Positions 1-10,069 are shown, numbered from the stretch's first letter. The stretch: 64,000 nucleotides of DNA from Yanghanlia caeni (GCA_030733815.1 JAUZQE010000005.1:1-64000), one strand, 5' to 3'. The notes: generated by a model from the sequence alone, not told the origin. Numbers and translations: made by a program.

Positions 1-195
<195 letters not shown>

Positions 196-252
196 CTAGT
201 AGGGGCGCCAACGCTGCTTTTACCGCGACGGCAGCGCTCGATGATGCGTCGC

Positions 253-301
253 TTGACGGACGATACTTGTTTGTATTCTATATTTCCACGATAATGAAAG
301 T
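253..301 (+). promoter_or_regulatory. candidate ars promoter/operator
   Basis: A TTGACG hexamer (253-258) is followed by an AT-rich stretch with TATTCT (274-279) or CTATAT (278-283) as possible -10 elements. Neither spacing is ideal (15 or 19 bp). A short dyad, ATAC-N6-GTAT, lies at 263-276, where an ArsR dimer would be expected to act. The assignment is inference from position directly upstream of arsR. Confidence 0.35.
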
Positions 302-646
302 ATGGAATCTAAAGACATCATCCGGGTGTTGTCGGCGCTTGCCCAGGAGTCACGGCTGGCTGTTTACCGATTGCTGGTACAGGCCGGACCAGAAGGCCTT
401 CCGGCTGGGCGCATTGCCAAACTCGCCCATATCCCTCCCTCATCGCTGTCCTTTCACCTGAAGGAGCTTTCCCATGCAGGGCTTGTGTCCTCGCGCCAGG
501 AAAGCCGCTTCGTGATCTATAGCGCCAACTATCCCACCATGAACGCCGTGCTGGGATACCTCGCAGAGAACTGCTGCGACGGTATTTCGTGCGTACCAGC
601 CTGCGATCCCACTGAGAGTCAGTCAGATGAACGACAAGATCTATAA
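302..646 (+). CDS. arsR: ArsR-family arsenic-responsive repressor
   Basis: A 114-residue winged-helix repressor of the ArsR/SmtB family. The helix-turn-helix lies around residues 35-65 (AKLAHIPPSSLSFHLKELSHAGLV), followed by the beta-wing (SSRQESRFVIYSAN). The C-terminus is cysteine-rich (ENCCDGISCVPAC), a plausible As(III) site like that of other proteobacterial ArsR proteins with C-terminal cysteines. It heads the plus-strand ars operon, and its end overlaps the next gene by 20 bp in another frame, so translation is probably coupled. By family knowledge it should repress the operon until arsenite binds. The ATG at 302 follows a weak purine stretch (AATGAAAG). Confidence 0.93.
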   Translation: MESKDIIRVLSALAQESRLAVYRLLVQAGPEGLPAGRIAKLAHIPPSSLSFHLKELSHAGLVSSRQESRFVIYSANYPTMNAVLGYLAENCCDGISCVPACDPTESQSDERQDL

Positions 647-1130
647 CGTCCTCGTGTTGTGCACGGGAAATTCCGCGCGAAGCATCATGGCCGAGGCGCT
701 GATCAACACCATCGGCAAGGGACGGTTCCGTGCCTACAGCGCCGGTAGCCACCCTGCTGGTGCCGTGAACCCCTTTGCCATTGAGCAGGCCAGGCAGGCG
801 GGATACCCCACTGATGGTCTGCGCAGCAAGAGCTGGGACGAGTTTGCCGGGCCCGATGCCCCGCACATGGACTTCGTCATTACCGTTTGCGATAACGCGG
901 CAGGTGAAGTCTGCCCGGTATGGCCTGGCCACCCGATTACGGCTCACTGGGGATTTGAGGATCCGGCAAAGGCGGAGGGCACCGACGAGGAAAAACGTCA
1001 CGCGTTTGCCAAGGTGTGCCGCCAGATTTCCACCCGCGTGCAGCTCTTTTGCGCCTTGCCTATCGACAAGCTCGATCACAACGCCATCAAGCGCGAAGTA
1101 AACGAAATCGGCCAGCTACCCAAAGACTAA
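627..1130 (+). CDS. arsC: arsenate reductase, LMW-phosphatase (thioredoxin-coupled) type
   Basis: 167 residues of the low-molecular-weight tyrosine-phosphatase fold. The CX5R catalytic loop CTGNSARS starts at Cys12, with Arg18 completing the P-loop. Downstream cysteines in [13 protein letters not shown] match the resolving cysteines of this class. It reduces As(V) to As(III) in the cytoplasm, usually using thioredoxin or mycothiol-like partners; the partner here is unknown. It overlaps arsR by 20 bp and lies 13 bp before acr3. A second, unrelated arsenate reductase is encoded downstream at 3284-3709, so the operon carries both evolutionary solutions. Confidence 0.93.
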   Translation: MNDKIYNVLVLCTGNSARSIMAEALINTIGKGRFRAYSAGSHPAGAVNPFAIEQARQAGYPTDGLRSKSWDEFAGPDAPHMDFVITVCDNAAGEVCPVWPGHPITAHWGFEDPAKAEGTDEEKRHAFAKVCRQISTRVQLFCALPIDKLDHNAIKREVNEIGQLPKD

Positions 1131-1143
1131 CGCAGGAATTCCC

Positions 1144-2205
1144 GTGCAAACCCGACGCCTATCCTTTCTCGACCGCTATCTCACGCTCTGGATTTTTGCC
1201 GCCATGGCGCTGGGGGTGCTTCTTGGCACCACCTTCGACGGCCTGCCGCAATGGCTGGAGAGCCTTTCCGTCGGCACGACCAACATTCCCATTGCCATCG
1301 GCCTGATACTGATGATGTATCCGCCGCTTGCGAAGGTGCGTTACGAGGAGCTTCCCCTGGTGTTCCAGGACAAGAAGGTTCTTGCGCTCTCGCTGGTACA
1401 GAACTGGGTGATCGGGCCGATCCTGATGTTCGCGCTTGCGGCGTACTTTCTGCACGACTACCCTGCCTACATGACAGGGCTTATCCTGATCGGCCTGGCG
1501 CGCTGTATTGCCATGGTGCTGGTGTGGAACCAGCTTGCCTGCGGCAGCAACCAGTATGTGGCGGCACTGGTGGCGTTCAACTCGATTTTCCAGATCGTCT
1601 TCTTCAGCGTCTACGCCTGGTTCTTCCTCGATGTGCTGCCACCGGTCTTCGGCTTGCAGAGCAGCGTGCTGGATGTCAGCTTCTGGACCATTGTGAAAGC
1701 CGTCCTGGTCTATCTGGGCATTCCTTTCCTGGCGGGGTACCTGACCCGGCGCTTTCTGGTCAGGGCGCGCGGCGAAGCCTGGTACAACGATACCTTCATC
1801 CCGCGCATCAGCCCGATCACGCTGATTGCGCTGTTGTTCACCATCGTGGCCATGTTCAGTTTGAAGGGCGGTTCCGTTGTTGAGCTGCCACTGGACGCCT
1901 TGCGTATCGCCGTGCCGCTCGCGCTGTATTTCGTGATCATGTTCGTCGTGAGCTTCATGATGGGCAAGCTTATCGACACCGACTACCCGCGCACCACGGC
2001 GCTTGCCTTCACTGCGGCCAGCAACAATTTCGAACTTGCCATCGCCGTAGGCATCGCGGCATTCGGACTGGCTTCCCCAGTGGCCTTTGCCACGGTCATC
2101 GGGCCACTGGTCGAAGTGCCCGTGCTGATTGCCCTGGTGCATGTGGCATTGTGGCTCGGCAGGCGCTACTTCACCTCCACCGCACCTCTGCAAAGCAAGG
2201 CATGA
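1144..2205 (+). CDS. acr3: Acr3-type arsenite efflux permease
   Basis: A 353-residue polytopic membrane protein of the ACR3 (BART superfamily) arsenite carriers. About ten hydrophobic segments are visible. The family signature around the conserved cysteine, [18 protein letters not shown], lies near residues 118-135. It exports As(III) produced by the arsenate reductases, driven by the proton-motive force. The start is GTG at 1144 preceded by AGGAATTCCC, which supplies an AGGA ribosome site; this gives the usual [16 protein letters not shown] beginning. Its TGA overlaps the ATG of the next gene (ATGA). ArsB encoded at 4727-6013 is a second, unrelated arsenite pump. Confidence 0.95.
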   Translation: MQTRRLSFLDRYLTLWIFAAMALGVLLGTTFDGLPQWLESLSVGTTNIPIAIGLILMMYPPLAKVRYEELPLVFQDKKVLALSLVQNWVIGPILMFALAAYFLHDYPAYMTGLILIGLARCIAMVLVWNQLACGSNQYVAALVAFNSIFQIVFFSVYAWFFLDVLPPVFGLQSSVLDVSFWTIVKAVLVYLGIPFLAGYLTRRFLVRARGEAWYNDTFIPRISPITLIALLFTIVAMFSLKGGSVVELPLDALRIAVPLALYFVIMFVVSFMMGKLIDTDYPRTTALAFTAASNNFELAIAVGIAAFGLASPVAFATVIGPLVEVPVLIALVHVALWLGRRYFTSTAPLQSKA

Positions 2206-3287
2206 ACGAAGTCGATGTCGTGATCGTGGGCGGCGGGCAGGCGGCGCTGGCCACCGCCTACTTTCTGCGCCGCACCGGGCTGTCCTTCGTGCTGCTGGAT
2301 GCCGAGGAGGGGCCTGGCGCGGCTTGGCGGCATGGCTGGGAGTCGCTGACATTGTTTTCCCCGGCGCAATGGAGCTCGCTTCCGGGCTGGCCCATGCCGC
2401 CTGCCAACGGGTACCCCTCGCGTGACCACGTCATCGACTACCTTGCGCGCTACGAGGCGCGCTACAAATTGCCGGTCGTGCGGCCGGTCTGGGTGCAGGC
2501 AGTCCGGCGGGATGGCAGCTCTTTCTTGGTCGAGGCCGATGGCGGCCGTACTTGGCGCTCGCGCGCAGTCGTCAGCGCCACCGGCACCTGGCGTCATCCC
2601 TATGTGCCTGCCTACCCTGCGCAGGAGAGCTTTTCAGGTGTGCAGATTCATTCGGCGCACTACCGGCATCCTCGGGATTTTGCTGGGCAGCGTGTGCTGG
2701 TGGTGGGTGGTGGCAATTCCGGCGCACAGATCATGGCTGAGATGGCCGGCATCGCGCAGACTACATGGGTGACCCCTTCCGACCCGGTCTTCCTACCGGA
2801 TGATGTGGACGGGCGCGTGCTGTTCGAGCAGGCGACCGCGCGCTGGCAGGCCATGCAGCAAGGCTTGCCGGTACCCGAACGGAGCGCAGGGTTCGGAGAC
2901 ATCGTGATGGTGCCTCCGGTGGCTGCAGCGCGTCGGCGGGGCGACCTGGTCTCAGTCCGACCCTTCACAGGCTTTACGCCAACCGGTGTCGTATGGCCTG
3001 ACGGCAGGGAATCGGAGGTCGATGCCGTCATCTGGTGCACCGGCTTTCTGCCGGCGCTGGATCACTTGCAGCCGCTCGGTGTGCTGGACGCGGAAGGTCG
3101 CATCGCCGTCGATGGCACACGCTCCGTGGCCGACCCGGGGCTTTGGCTGGTGGGCTATGGCGACTGGACCGGTTTCGCCTCAGCCACCCTGGTTGGCGTC
3201 ATGCGCTCGGCCCGCAGTACCGCACAGGAAATCGGAGAAACGCTGTCGACTGACAGCCACGATCAATCACAAGGAGTTTCGCCGTGA
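2202..3287 (+). CDS. arsO: ArsO-like flavin-dependent monooxygenase
   Basis: 361 residues with two Rossmann dinucleotide motifs: [16 protein letters not shown] near the N-terminus (FAD) and [17 protein letters not shown] near residue 170 (NADPH). [11 protein letters not shown] and the C-terminal [14 protein letters not shown] segments are also typical of class B flavin monooxygenases. The ars-operon position matches the proteins annotated ArsO; their substrate is not well established. A longer GTG start at 2151 is possible, but the ATG at 2202 overlapping the acr3 stop fits operon style and the usual start just before the glycine motif. It ends in a GTGA overlap with the next gene. Confidence 0.85.
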   Translation: MNEVDVVIVGGGQAALATAYFLRRTGLSFVLLDAEEGPGAAWRHGWESLTLFSPAQWSSLPGWPMPPANGYPSRDHVIDYLARYEARYKLPVVRPVWVQAVRRDGSSFLVEADGGRTWRSRAVVSATGTWRHPYVPAYPAQESFSGVQIHSAHYRHPRDFAGQRVLVVGGGNSGAQIMAEMAGIAQTTWVTPSDPVFLPDDVDGRVLFEQATARWQAMQQGLPVPERSAGFGDIVMVPPVAAARRRGDLVSVRPFTGFTPTGVVWPDGRESEVDAVIWCTGFLPALDHLQPLGVLDAEGRIAVDGTRSVADPGLWLVGYGDWTGFASATLVGVMRSARSTAQEIGETLSTDSHDQSQGVSP

Positions 3288-3709
3288 GCGATGTCATCAT
3301 CTATCACAACCCCAAATGCGGCACCTCGCGCAATACGCTGGCGCTGATCCGCAATGCCGGCATTGAGCCACAGGTGATCGAGTACCTAGCCACCCCGCCA
3401 GACCGCGACACGCTCAGGTCACTGATCGAGCGCGCGGGCCTGACGGTACGCCAGGCGCTACGCGAGAAAGGCACACCTTTCCAAGAACTCGGCTTGTATG
3501 ACGCATCGTTGACTGACGACGCTCTGCTCGACGCCATGCTGGCGCATCCGATTCTTATCAACCGACCCTTCGTCGTGACGCCAACGGGCGTGCGCCTGTG
3601 CCGTCCGTCCGAGCTGGTGCTGGATATCCTCGAACAGCCTCAACGTGGCCCATTCACCAAGGAGGATGGTGAAGTGGTCATAGACGAACACGGAAAACGC
3701 GTGCGCTGA
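3284..3709 (+). CDS. arsC: arsenate reductase, glutaredoxin-coupled type
   Basis: 141 residues, the length of the E. coli R773 ArsC family. NPKCGTSR carries catalytic Cys12, and the fold is the thioredoxin-like ArsC/Spx/YffB type ([21 protein letters not shown] in the second half). It reduces As(V) using glutathione and glutaredoxin. The start is GTG at 3284, whose last bases form the arsO stop (GTGA). It is not homologous to the LMW-phosphatase-type reductase at 627-1130, so the two depend on different thiol pools. I cannot tell from the sequence which one is physiologically dominant. Confidence 0.94.
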   Translation: MSDVIIYHNPKCGTSRNTLALIRNAGIEPQVIEYLATPPDRDTLRSLIERAGLTVRQALREKGTPFQELGLYDASLTDDALLDAMLAHPILINRPFVVTPTGVRLCRPSELVLDILEQPQRGPFTKEDGEVVIDEHGKRVR

Positions 3710-3733
3710 GTCTGCGCACCTGGAACATTTATC

Positions 3734-4492
3734 ATGAAGCAATTCACCTCACTACACGACAGCACTCTGCCTGCGCTGGACGAATCCCTTTTCGATACGC
3801 CAACCCATGAAAAACTGGGTGTGCCGGTCGATGCGGAACACCCTCCGCGCATCCTGCTGCTCTACGGTTCGCTGCGCGAGCGCTCGTACAGCCGACTTCT
3901 CGTCGAAGAAGCCGCACGCATCCTGCGACGCCTGGGCGCTGAAACCCGCATCTTTGATCCGCATGGACTGCCGCTGCCGGACAGCGTGCCAGCCGACCAT
4001 CCCAAGGTGGCCGAGCTGCGCGCGCTGTCCCAGTGGTCGGAGGGACAGGTGTGGTGCAGTCCCGAGCGCCATGGCACGATTACCGGCATCTTCAAGAGCC
4101 AGATCGACTGGCTGCCCCTCGAAGTCGGCAGCGTCCGGCCCACGCAGGGGCGCACGCTTGCCGTCATGCAGGTCAGCGGTGGCTCGCAGTCCTTCAATGC
4201 GGTCAATGCCCTGCGCGTGCTGGGGCGCTGGATGCGCATGGTGACCATTCCGAACCAGTCGTCGGTTGCCAAGGCTTTCCAAGAGTTCGACGACGCGGGT
4301 CGAATGAAACCATCGGCCTACTACGACCGCGTCGTGGACGTAATGGAAGAGCTGGTGAAGTTCACGCTGCTGGTGCGCGGGCGATCGGACTACCTTGTCG
4401 ATCGCTACAGCGAGCGCAAGGCGTCCGAAGCGGAGGTGCTGCGGCTCGCGGAGGCCGCAATGGCCCATGAGCGCGAGACCGAGCAGACGTAG
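3734..4492 (+). CDS. arsH: ArsH NADPH-dependent FMN reductase
   Basis: A 252-residue flavodoxin-fold protein of the ArsH family. The FMN phosphate loop is [12 protein letters not shown] near residue 45; [19 protein letters not shown] and [22 protein letters not shown] are family hallmarks. ArsH proteins reduce quinones or azo compounds with NADPH, and some oxidise trivalent organoarsenicals; the role here is inferred from the family. It is the last plus-strand ars gene, 24 bp after arsC. A palindrome (4570-4591) and a rho-independent terminator (4680-4713) follow. Confidence 0.93.
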   Translation: MKQFTSLHDSTLPALDESLFDTPTHEKLGVPVDAEHPPRILLLYGSLRERSYSRLLVEEAARILRRLGAETRIFDPHGLPLPDSVPADHPKVAELRALSQWSEGQVWCSPERHGTITGIFKSQIDWLPLEVGSVRPTQGRTLAVMQVSGGSQSFNAVNALRVLGRWMRMVTIPNQSSVAKAFQEFDDAGRMKPSAYYDRVVDVMEELVKFTLLVRGRSDYLVDRYSERKASEAEVLRLAEAAMAHERETEQT

Positions 4493-4569
4493 TTCAGCAA
4501 AGCAAAGGAAGCGGCTGAGCAAGGTTTTGGGTAGCGCCGAAATCTCGGCTTGCCACTGTAATGTTGAAT

Positions 4570-4591
4570 TGAATCACCCCGGGGTGATTCA
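4570..4591. repeat. 22-bp perfect palindrome downstream of arsH
   Basis: TGAATCACCCC is followed immediately by its exact reverse complement, giving a gapless 22-bp palindrome. It lies in the 234-bp space between the convergent arsH and arsB genes, 78 bp past the arsH stop. There is no loop and no T-run, so it is not a typical terminator. A dimeric-regulator operator or a remnant inverted-repeat end of a mobile element would both fit. The function is unknown. Confidence 0.6.
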
Positions 4592-4679
4592 CATCGGCAT
4601 TGCTTCCGTTAGACGAGTTCTTCGCAAAAACAAGTCTAGCGAATGTCGATCGTCCCCCTTTTATGATGTAGAGCCCAAG

Positions 4680-4713
4680 AACCCGCATAACACAATGTTT
4701 ATGCGGGTTTTTT
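4680..4713 (+). terminator. rho-independent terminator of the ars operon
   Basis: An 11-bp stem (AACCCGCATAA, pairing with TTATGCGGGTT) with an 8-nt loop is followed by a run of T. The T-run is on the plus strand, so it ends the arsR-arsH transcript. It lies just before the 3' end of the convergent arsB gene. Confidence 0.85.
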
Positions 4714-4726
4714 GCGTTCAGGCCCA

Positions 4727-6013
4727 TCAACCGGTGCCAAGGCGCAGCGCCAGCGCACATAGCGTGATGATAAGCACGGGCAGTGTCAGAACGATGCCCA
4801 CCCGGAAGTAATAGCCCCACGTGATCTTCACCCCCTTGTTGGCCAGCACATGCAGCCACAGCAGGGTGGCCAGGCTGCCGATGGGCGTGATCTTCGGGCC
4901 CAGGTCGCTGCCAATCACATTGGCGTAGATCATGGCCTCGCGCACAACATCGGTGGCACCGCTCGCCTCGATCGACAGTGCACCGATCAGCACGGTGGGC
5001 AGGTTGTTCATCAGCGACGCAAGCAGGGCGGCCAGCAGGCCCGTACCCAAGGTCGCGACCCATAGGCCGTGCCCGGCCAGCGCGTCGAGCCAGCCGGCAA
5101 GCATATGGGTCAGCCCTGCGTTGCGCAGGCCGTACACCACCAGGTACATGCCCAGCGAAAAGATCACGATGCCCCACGGCGCATTGCGCACCACCTTGCG
5201 CAGGCTCACCACCCGGCCCCAAGCGGCAACTACAAGAAGCAGTGCGGCGCCGCAAGCGGCCACGGCACTGACCGGCACGCCCGCATCTCCCAGCACATGG
5301 AAGCTTGCAAGCAGCAGCCCCAGCACCACCCACCCCGCCCAGAACGTGGCGGGGTCGCGAATGGCACTGGCCGGAGCTTTCAGCCGGCTGAGCGCGTACG
5401 TCTGAGCAATGCTGTGCCGGAAATAGAGGCGCAACACCACCAGCGTGGCCGCGACCGACACGAGGTTTACCGGCACCATGACCGCTGCATAATCGCCAAA
5501 GCCTATATTGAAGAAGTCGGCCGATACGATGTTTACCAGGTTCGATACGATCAGCGGCAGGCTGGCCGTGTCGGCCACGAACCCCGCTGCCATGACACAG
5601 GCCAGCATGGCGCCCGGCGGGAATCGCAGCGCGTGCAGCATGGCCATGACGATCGGTGTAAGAATCAGCGCTGCGCCGTCATTGGTGAAGAAGGCCGAGA
5701 CCGCGGCCCCAAGGAACACGATCAGGGTGAAGAGGCGCGTGCCCTGGCCACGCCCCCATCGCGTGATGTGCAGCGCCGCCCATTCGAAGAATCCGGCTTC
5801 GTCGAGCGTCAGCGTGATCAGAATGATCGCGATGAAGGTGGCCGTCGCATTCCACACGAACCCCCACACCACAGGAATGTCGCTCAGGCTCACCGACCCG
5901 GCTGCAATCGCCACCGCTGCGCCCAGCGTCGCGCTCCACCCGATGTTCAGTCCACGCGGCTGCCAGATGACCAGTACGATGGTTAACAGGAATATGATGG
6001 ATGCGACGATCAC
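4727..6013 (-). CDS. arsB: ArsB arsenite/antimonite efflux pump
   Basis: 428 residues with roughly 12 hydrophobic segments, closely matching the E. coli/R773 ArsB pattern: [20 protein letters not shown] at the start, [35 protein letters not shown] in the middle and [20 protein letters not shown] near the end. ArsB exports As(III) and Sb(III) alone or with an ArsA ATPase; no arsA is present here. The start codon is GTG at 6013 ([10 protein letters not shown]), with a TATAAC hexamer at 6027-6032 suggesting a very short leader. It runs towards the arsR operon and is transcribed separately, so the locus has two unrelated arsenite pumps. Confidence 0.95.
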   Translation of the reverse strand: MIVASIIFLLTIVLVIWQPRGLNIGWSATLGAAVAIAAGSVSLSDIPVVWGFVWNATATFIAIILITLTLDEAGFFEWAALHITRWGRGQGTRLFTLIVFLGAAVSAFFTNDGAALILTPIVMAMLHALRFPPGAMLACVMAAGFVADTASLPLIVSNLVNIVSADFFNIGFGDYAAVMVPVNLVSVAATLVVLRLYFRHSIAQTYALSRLKAPASAIRDPATFWAGWVVLGLLLASFHVLGDAGVPVSAVAACGAALLLVVAAWGRVVSLRKVVRNAPWGIVIFSLGMYLVVYGLRNAGLTHMLAGWLDALAGHGLWVATLGTGLLAALLASLMNNLPTVLIGALSIEASGATDVVREAMIYANVIGSDLGPKITPIGSLATLLWLHVLANKGVKITWGYYFRVGIVLTLPVLIITLCALALRLGTG

Positions 6014-6143
6014 GGTTGAATCTCACGTTATACGAGAACACTGGCCACGGCCTCGTACGCCGGCGTTGGCGCAGTGGCGTGGCGGTGAAGAAGCACGGAG
6101 ATTAACAGGGTGCCGGTGTATACGGGGAAGGAGGGTGCAGGGA

Positions 6144-6467
6144 ATGATTCGACTGACGCGCGCGCCCGATCTGCTCATGGCGCAGCATTGGGTGAATCTG
6201 CTGCAGGCGGCGGGCATACGCTGCAGGCTGAGCGGCGTGTACCTGCAGGGTGGGGCAGGCGAGTTGCCAGTGGATCAGTGCGGCCCCGATATTTGGCTGG
6301 AAGATGCCCGCGACAGGCAACGGGCGTTGCGCATCATCGACGGTCGCGAGCCCGTCGCCGGCGGTGCGCAGCACGCGTGGCACTGCGACCGCTGCGACGA
6401 ATGGCTGGAGCCTCAGTTCGCGGAATGCTGGCAGTGTGGCCGGCCACGGCCTGTCAATGGCGACTGA
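6144..6467 (+). CDS. DUF2007-type small protein with C-terminal zinc ribbon
   Basis: A 107-residue protein. The N-terminal half (IRLTRAPDLLMAQHWVNLLQAAGI...DIWLEDARDRQRALRII) has the alpha/beta pattern of DUF2007, sometimes called a putative signal-transducing protein. The C-terminal half carries CDRCDEWLEPQFAECWQCG, two CXXC pairs able to bind zinc. The ATG at 6144 has a good ribosome site (GGAGGG at 6130-6135). It is a single gene between arsB (divergent) and the SDR gene (convergent). No function can be assigned. Confidence 0.8.
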   Translation: MIRLTRAPDLLMAQHWVNLLQAAGIRCRLSGVYLQGGAGELPVDQCGPDIWLEDARDRQRALRIIDGREPVAGGAQHAWHCDRCDEWLEPQFAECWQCGRPRPVNGD

Positions 6468-6509
6468 CGGGCCGCAGCATTCTTGCGCCCACCGCCCGGA
6501 TGCTCGCCG

Positions 6510-7523
6510 TCACCGCTTCCGTCGCGCATTCGGCAGGCAGTGCGAAAGCACGACAAGCATGGCCGCGGCACCCAATCCCGCGCAGGCCACGCCCTTCCAG
6601 CGCGTACTGAAATCGGTGTACAGGCTGTTGTGGCACACATGCGCCGCTTCCCCGCGCTCGACCGCCTCGCCGGAATGCCAGAGGGCGTCGTCGCGTTCAG
6701 TAGCGGGGCGGCCGCTGCGTTGCGCGCGATTCATCTTGGGCCCCAGAATACGGTCGGCCAGCCGTGGCATCGCCTGGCCGAACGCCGAAATGGCCCGTGC
6801 CGCGCCGCCCACGTAAATGTCGCGTTCCGGGTGTTCGGCGGCGTGAAGAATGGCCTCGGCGACCACCTGCGGGCTGTACACCGGTGGCGGCAGCTGCGGT
6901 TCCACGTCCAGATAGTTCTTGGCGTGCCTGACGTACCCGGTGTCGATTGCAGCCGGTTTGATCAACGTGACGGACACGGGCGCGCCCTCGTTTTCCAGCT
7001 CCATGCGCAATGCGTCGGTGAAGCCTTTTACCGCGTGCTTAGACGCGCAGTACGCGCCTTGCAGGGGAATGGCGCGATCAGACAGTTCGCTGCCCACGTT
7101 GATAAGCGCACCGCCTCGCGTACGCAGCTCCGGTACGGCCGCCAGTGAACCGTACACCACACCCCAATAGTTGGTTTCAAAAAGCTGGCGCTGATCTTCG
7201 AATGCCACGTCTTCCAGCTTGCCGAAGATCGACACACCCGCATTGTTCACCCACGTCTCGAAGCCGCCAAACGACAGCATTGCGGTCTGAACGATCCGTT
7301 CGTGGTCTTCCGGGTTGCTGACGTCCGCCTTGACGGCCACTACGGCCGCCCCCTGATTCTTAAGTTCGTTCACCAGCCGGTTCAATGCTTCGGCATTGCG
7401 GCTTGCCAACACCAGGCGGGCGCCGCGACGTGCCGCTTCACGGGCAGTGGCCAGGCCAATGCCGCTGCTTGCGCCGGTGATTACGATGGTCTGTTCCCTG
7501 ATCGGTTTGAGTTTCAGTTTCAC
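6510..7523 (-). CDS. SDR-family oxidoreductase at the end of the NHEJ operon
   Basis: 337 residues of a classical short-chain dehydrogenase. The cofactor motif TGASSGIG is near residue 17, NNAG near residue 93, and the catalytic tyrosine and lysine sit in YCASKHAVKGF. A C-terminal extension of about 80 residues ends in a hydrophobic stretch (GVACAGLGAAAMLVVL) before a basic tail, so it may be membrane-anchored. Its GTG start (7523) overlaps the ligD stop by 4 bp (GTGA), which implies co-translation with Ku and LigD. The substrate is unknown, and a link to DNA repair is not supported beyond the operon position. Confidence 0.88.
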   Translation of the reverse strand: MKLKLKPIREQTIVITGASSGIGLATAREAARRGARLVLASRNAEALNRLVNELKNQGAAVVAVKADVSNPEDHERIVQTAMLSFGGFETWVNNAGVSIFGKLEDVAFEDQRQLFETNYWGVVYGSLAAVPELRTRGGALINVGSELSDRAIPLQGAYCASKHAVKGFTDALRMELENEGAPVSVTLIKPAAIDTGYVRHAKNYLDVEPQLPPPVYSPQVVAEAILHAAEHPERDIYVGGAARAISAFGQAMPRLADRILGPKMNRAQRSGRPATERDDALWHSGEAVERGEAAHVCHNSLYTDFSTRWKGVACAGLGAAAMLVVLSHCLPNARRKR

Positions 7524-10069
7524 CTGCGTTCTCCTTTGTTTTCATAGCCCAGGCGTTTCATTGCCGGGCCCAGTGCGGCGGCCGAATCCGCGTAGCCTGC
7601 CCAGGGCGTGTTGCCCGTGTCCAGCCGTTCATCGATATTCGACACCGACCAGTGGTCGCCGCCTTCGATCATGTCCACTTCATCCCAGTCGATCGGCACC
7701 GAAATACCCATTCCGGGGCGGGCGCGCAGCGACCACGCGGCCACCGTCGTTGCACCAAAGCCGTTGCGCAGGTAGTCGATGAAGATCTTCCCGACGCGAT
7801 TGCGCGGGCCGCTCTTGGCCGAGAATCGCTTGGGCAAGACGTCGGCGATGTGCTGCACCACCGCGCGCGAGAACCCTTTTGCCGTGTCCCAGTCGTAGCG
7901 GCGCACGATCGGCACGACCACGTGCAACCCCTTGCCACCGCTGGTCTTCACAAATGCAGGCAAGCCGAGTTCCTGCAAGAAGCTCCGTAGCAGGTGTGCG
8001 GCTTCCTGCATGGCGGCCCATTTCACGCCTTGGCCCGGATCGAGATCGAAGGTGATGCGGTCCGGGCGGTCGATCCGGTCACGGATTGCGTTCCAGGTGT
8101 GGAATTCGATGACGTTCAGCTGGGCCGTTTCATTCAGACCGGCCGGTGAGCGCACGACAACCAGCGGGTCACGGCCGGGGTCCAGAGCCGGGTCCAGCTG
8201 CATCAGGCCATCCATGCGTCCGACTTCAATATGTTTCTGAAAGAACAGTTCGCCCTTGAGTCCGTCGGGGGCGCGCAGCATGGCCACCGGCCGGTCCTTC
8301 AGGTGAGGCATGATCAGTCCGGCGGCTCGTTGGTAATAGGCAGCGACGTCGCCCTTGCGGGCGCCCGAGGCCGTGTCGATGAGGCGCTCGGCGTTTGTGA
8401 TGGTGCGTGAGGATTCTTTCTTCATGTGGGACACGGGTTTGTCGTGGCGCAGACCCAGGAAGACGGCATGACGCACACGCCCCGAATCCGTCCATTGCGT
8501 GAAGGCAACCTCGGCGGCTAGCCGTGGAGCCACCCAGTGCGTGCCGGCCGTGCGCGGTGCGCCGGTAAACGGTGGGCTGCTGCGTTGCAGGGGTTCGAGT
8601 CGCGCATGCAGCTCGCGCAAGGTGGCGTCGGTGAATCCACTACCGACGTTGCCGGCATAACGCAATGCGCCGTCTTCGTCGTAATAGCCCAACAGCAACG
8701 CGCCAAACCCGGTGCGCCCCCCTTTCGGGTCGGTATAGCCACCAATAACGAACTCCTGGCGTTCGCCGCACTTGAGCTTGATCCAATGCCCGCTACGGCC
8801 CGCGCCGTAGCGCGACGTGCGCAGCTTGCCGATCACACCTTCCAGCCCGAGCTCGCAGGCCGAGCGAAGCAGATCGCGTGCCGGAGCTGTCCAGATCGCG
8901 CTGAGGCGCAAGCCGGGCTGCTCCACCTTCTCCATGATTGCTTCAAGCCGGGTACGCCGTTCGTGCAACGGTCGTTCGCGCAGATCGGTACGCTCAAACC
9001 ATGGCAGGTCGAACAGGAAATACGTGATCTCGGCGCGAGCGCTGGCAACAGTATCGGGCGATGCCGGCGCACGGGCCGGGCGGCGGCCATTTCGAGGGCG
9101 GCCGGCATGAGGGTCCAGCGCGTTCTGCAAGGCCTGGAAGTCCGGGCGGCCGTCATCATCGAGCACCACGATCTCGCCGTCGTACCAGCCGTCGGGCAGG
9201 GTGGCCGCTTCGAGTTGGGCGGCCACCGTGGGCAGTCGTCGCGTCCAGTCGTGGCCCTGCCGTGTATGCAGGCGCGCCTTCCCACCGCTCACGCGCACAA
9301 GGATCCGGTAGCCGTCGTATTTCAGCTCGTACAGCCAATCGTCGCTGCCCGGCGCTGCCGATACGCGTGTGGCCAGCTGTGGGGCCAGCGTTTCCGGCAA
9401 GATGTTGTCTTTCGTAGTGGAGGCCCGGGTCTGGGCAGTCTTGCCCCGTGCTTGCGTCGTTGCGCCGTTCGCAGTACTGACGACACTGTCGGGCAACGCC
9501 TTTGTTATGTCGTACTGCGCGGCGGCCCGGGCCTCCTTGTCTTTTTCCTTGATCAGCAGCCACGCATGTTCGTCGGCGGCCTTGCCGCCCATGCGTACCA
9601 GCGTCCAACGGCCTTTGAGCTTATGGCCAATCAGTTCGAACTTGATTTTGCCCGATGCAAGATCGGTGGCCGGATCGTCGGTAGCAGGTATCCACGTGCC
9701 GCGATCCCAGATGATGACCGTGCCCGCGCCGTACTGGCCGGCCGGAATCGTGCCTTCGAACGTGTTGTAGGCGATGGGGTGATCTTCCACCTGTACCGCC
9801 ATGCGCTTCACGGCCGGGTCGAGACTGGGCCCTTTCGGCACCGCCCAGCTCTTCATCGTACCGTCGACTTCCAGCCGCAAGTCATAGTGCAGCCGCCGCG
9901 CCCAGTGTTTCTGTACGACGAACTGTGCCGCGGCCCTGCCGTGTCTTTCCGTTTTCTTTTCAGTGGCCCTCGACAGTGGGGCGTCGGGTTCTGGCGTGAT
10001 ACTGAAATTGCGCTTGGCGCGGTAGGGTGCGAGCGTGTCTGGCGCGGCCGCCCGCGATTTCGGGCTCAT
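7520..10069 (-). CDS. ligD: multifunctional ATP-dependent DNA ligase D (PE-LIG-POL)
   Basis: 849 residues with the three LigD modules in the Pseudomonas order. The phosphoesterase domain covers residues 20-165 (QKHWARRLHYD at 53-63). The ATP-dependent ligase domain covers 230-520, with nucleotidyl-accepting Lys250 in ELKYDGYR. The primase-polymerase domain covers 560-849 (metal ligands in DLDP at 675-678, SGGKGLHVVVP near 710). It repairs double-strand breaks by non-homologous end joining with Ku: end cleaning, gap filling and sealing. Its start overlaps the Ku stop (ATGA) and its stop overlaps the SDR start. Confidence 0.97.
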   Translation of the reverse strand: MSPKSRAAAPDTLAPYRAKRNFSITPEPDAPLSRATEKKTERHGRAAAQFVVQKHWARRLHYDLRLEVDGTMKSWAVPKGPSLDPAVKRMAVQVEDHPIAYNTFEGTIPAGQYGAGTVIIWDRGTWIPATDDPATDLASGKIKFELIGHKLKGRWTLVRMGGKAADEHAWLLIKEKDKEARAAAQYDITKALPDSVVSTANGATTQARGKTAQTRASTTKDNILPETLAPQLATRVSAAPGSDDWLYELKYDGYRILVRVSGGKARLHTRQGHDWTRRLPTVAAQLEAATLPDGWYDGEIVVLDDDGRPDFQALQNALDPHAGRPRNGRRPARAPASPDTVASARAEITYFLFDLPWFERTDLRERPLHERRTRLEAIMEKVEQPGLRLSAIWTAPARDLLRSACELGLEGVIGKLRTSRYGAGRSGHWIKLKCGERQEFVIGGYTDPKGGRTGFGALLLGYYDEDGALRYAGNVGSGFTDATLRELHARLEPLQRSSPPFTGAPRTAGTHWVAPRLAAEVAFTQWTDSGRVRHAVFLGLRHDKPVSHMKKESSRTITNAERLIDTASGARKGDVAAYYQRAAGLIMPHLKDRPVAMLRAPDGLKGELFFQKHIEVGRMDGLMQLDPALDPGRDPLVVVRSPAGLNETAQLNVIEFHTWNAIRDRIDRPDRITFDLDPGQGVKWAAMQEAAHLLRSFLQELGLPAFVKTSGGKGLHVVVPIVRRYDWDTAKGFSRAVVQHIADVLPKRFSAKSGPRNRVGKIFIDYLRNGFGATTVAAWSLRARPGMGISVPIDWDEVDMIEGGDHWSVSNIDERLDTGNTPWAGYADSAAALGPAMKRLGYENKGERR

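Noticed and set aside
4395..4811. 138-codon plus-strand frame across the palindrome and terminator
   Set aside because: Overlaps the end of arsH in another frame and runs through an intrinsic terminator.
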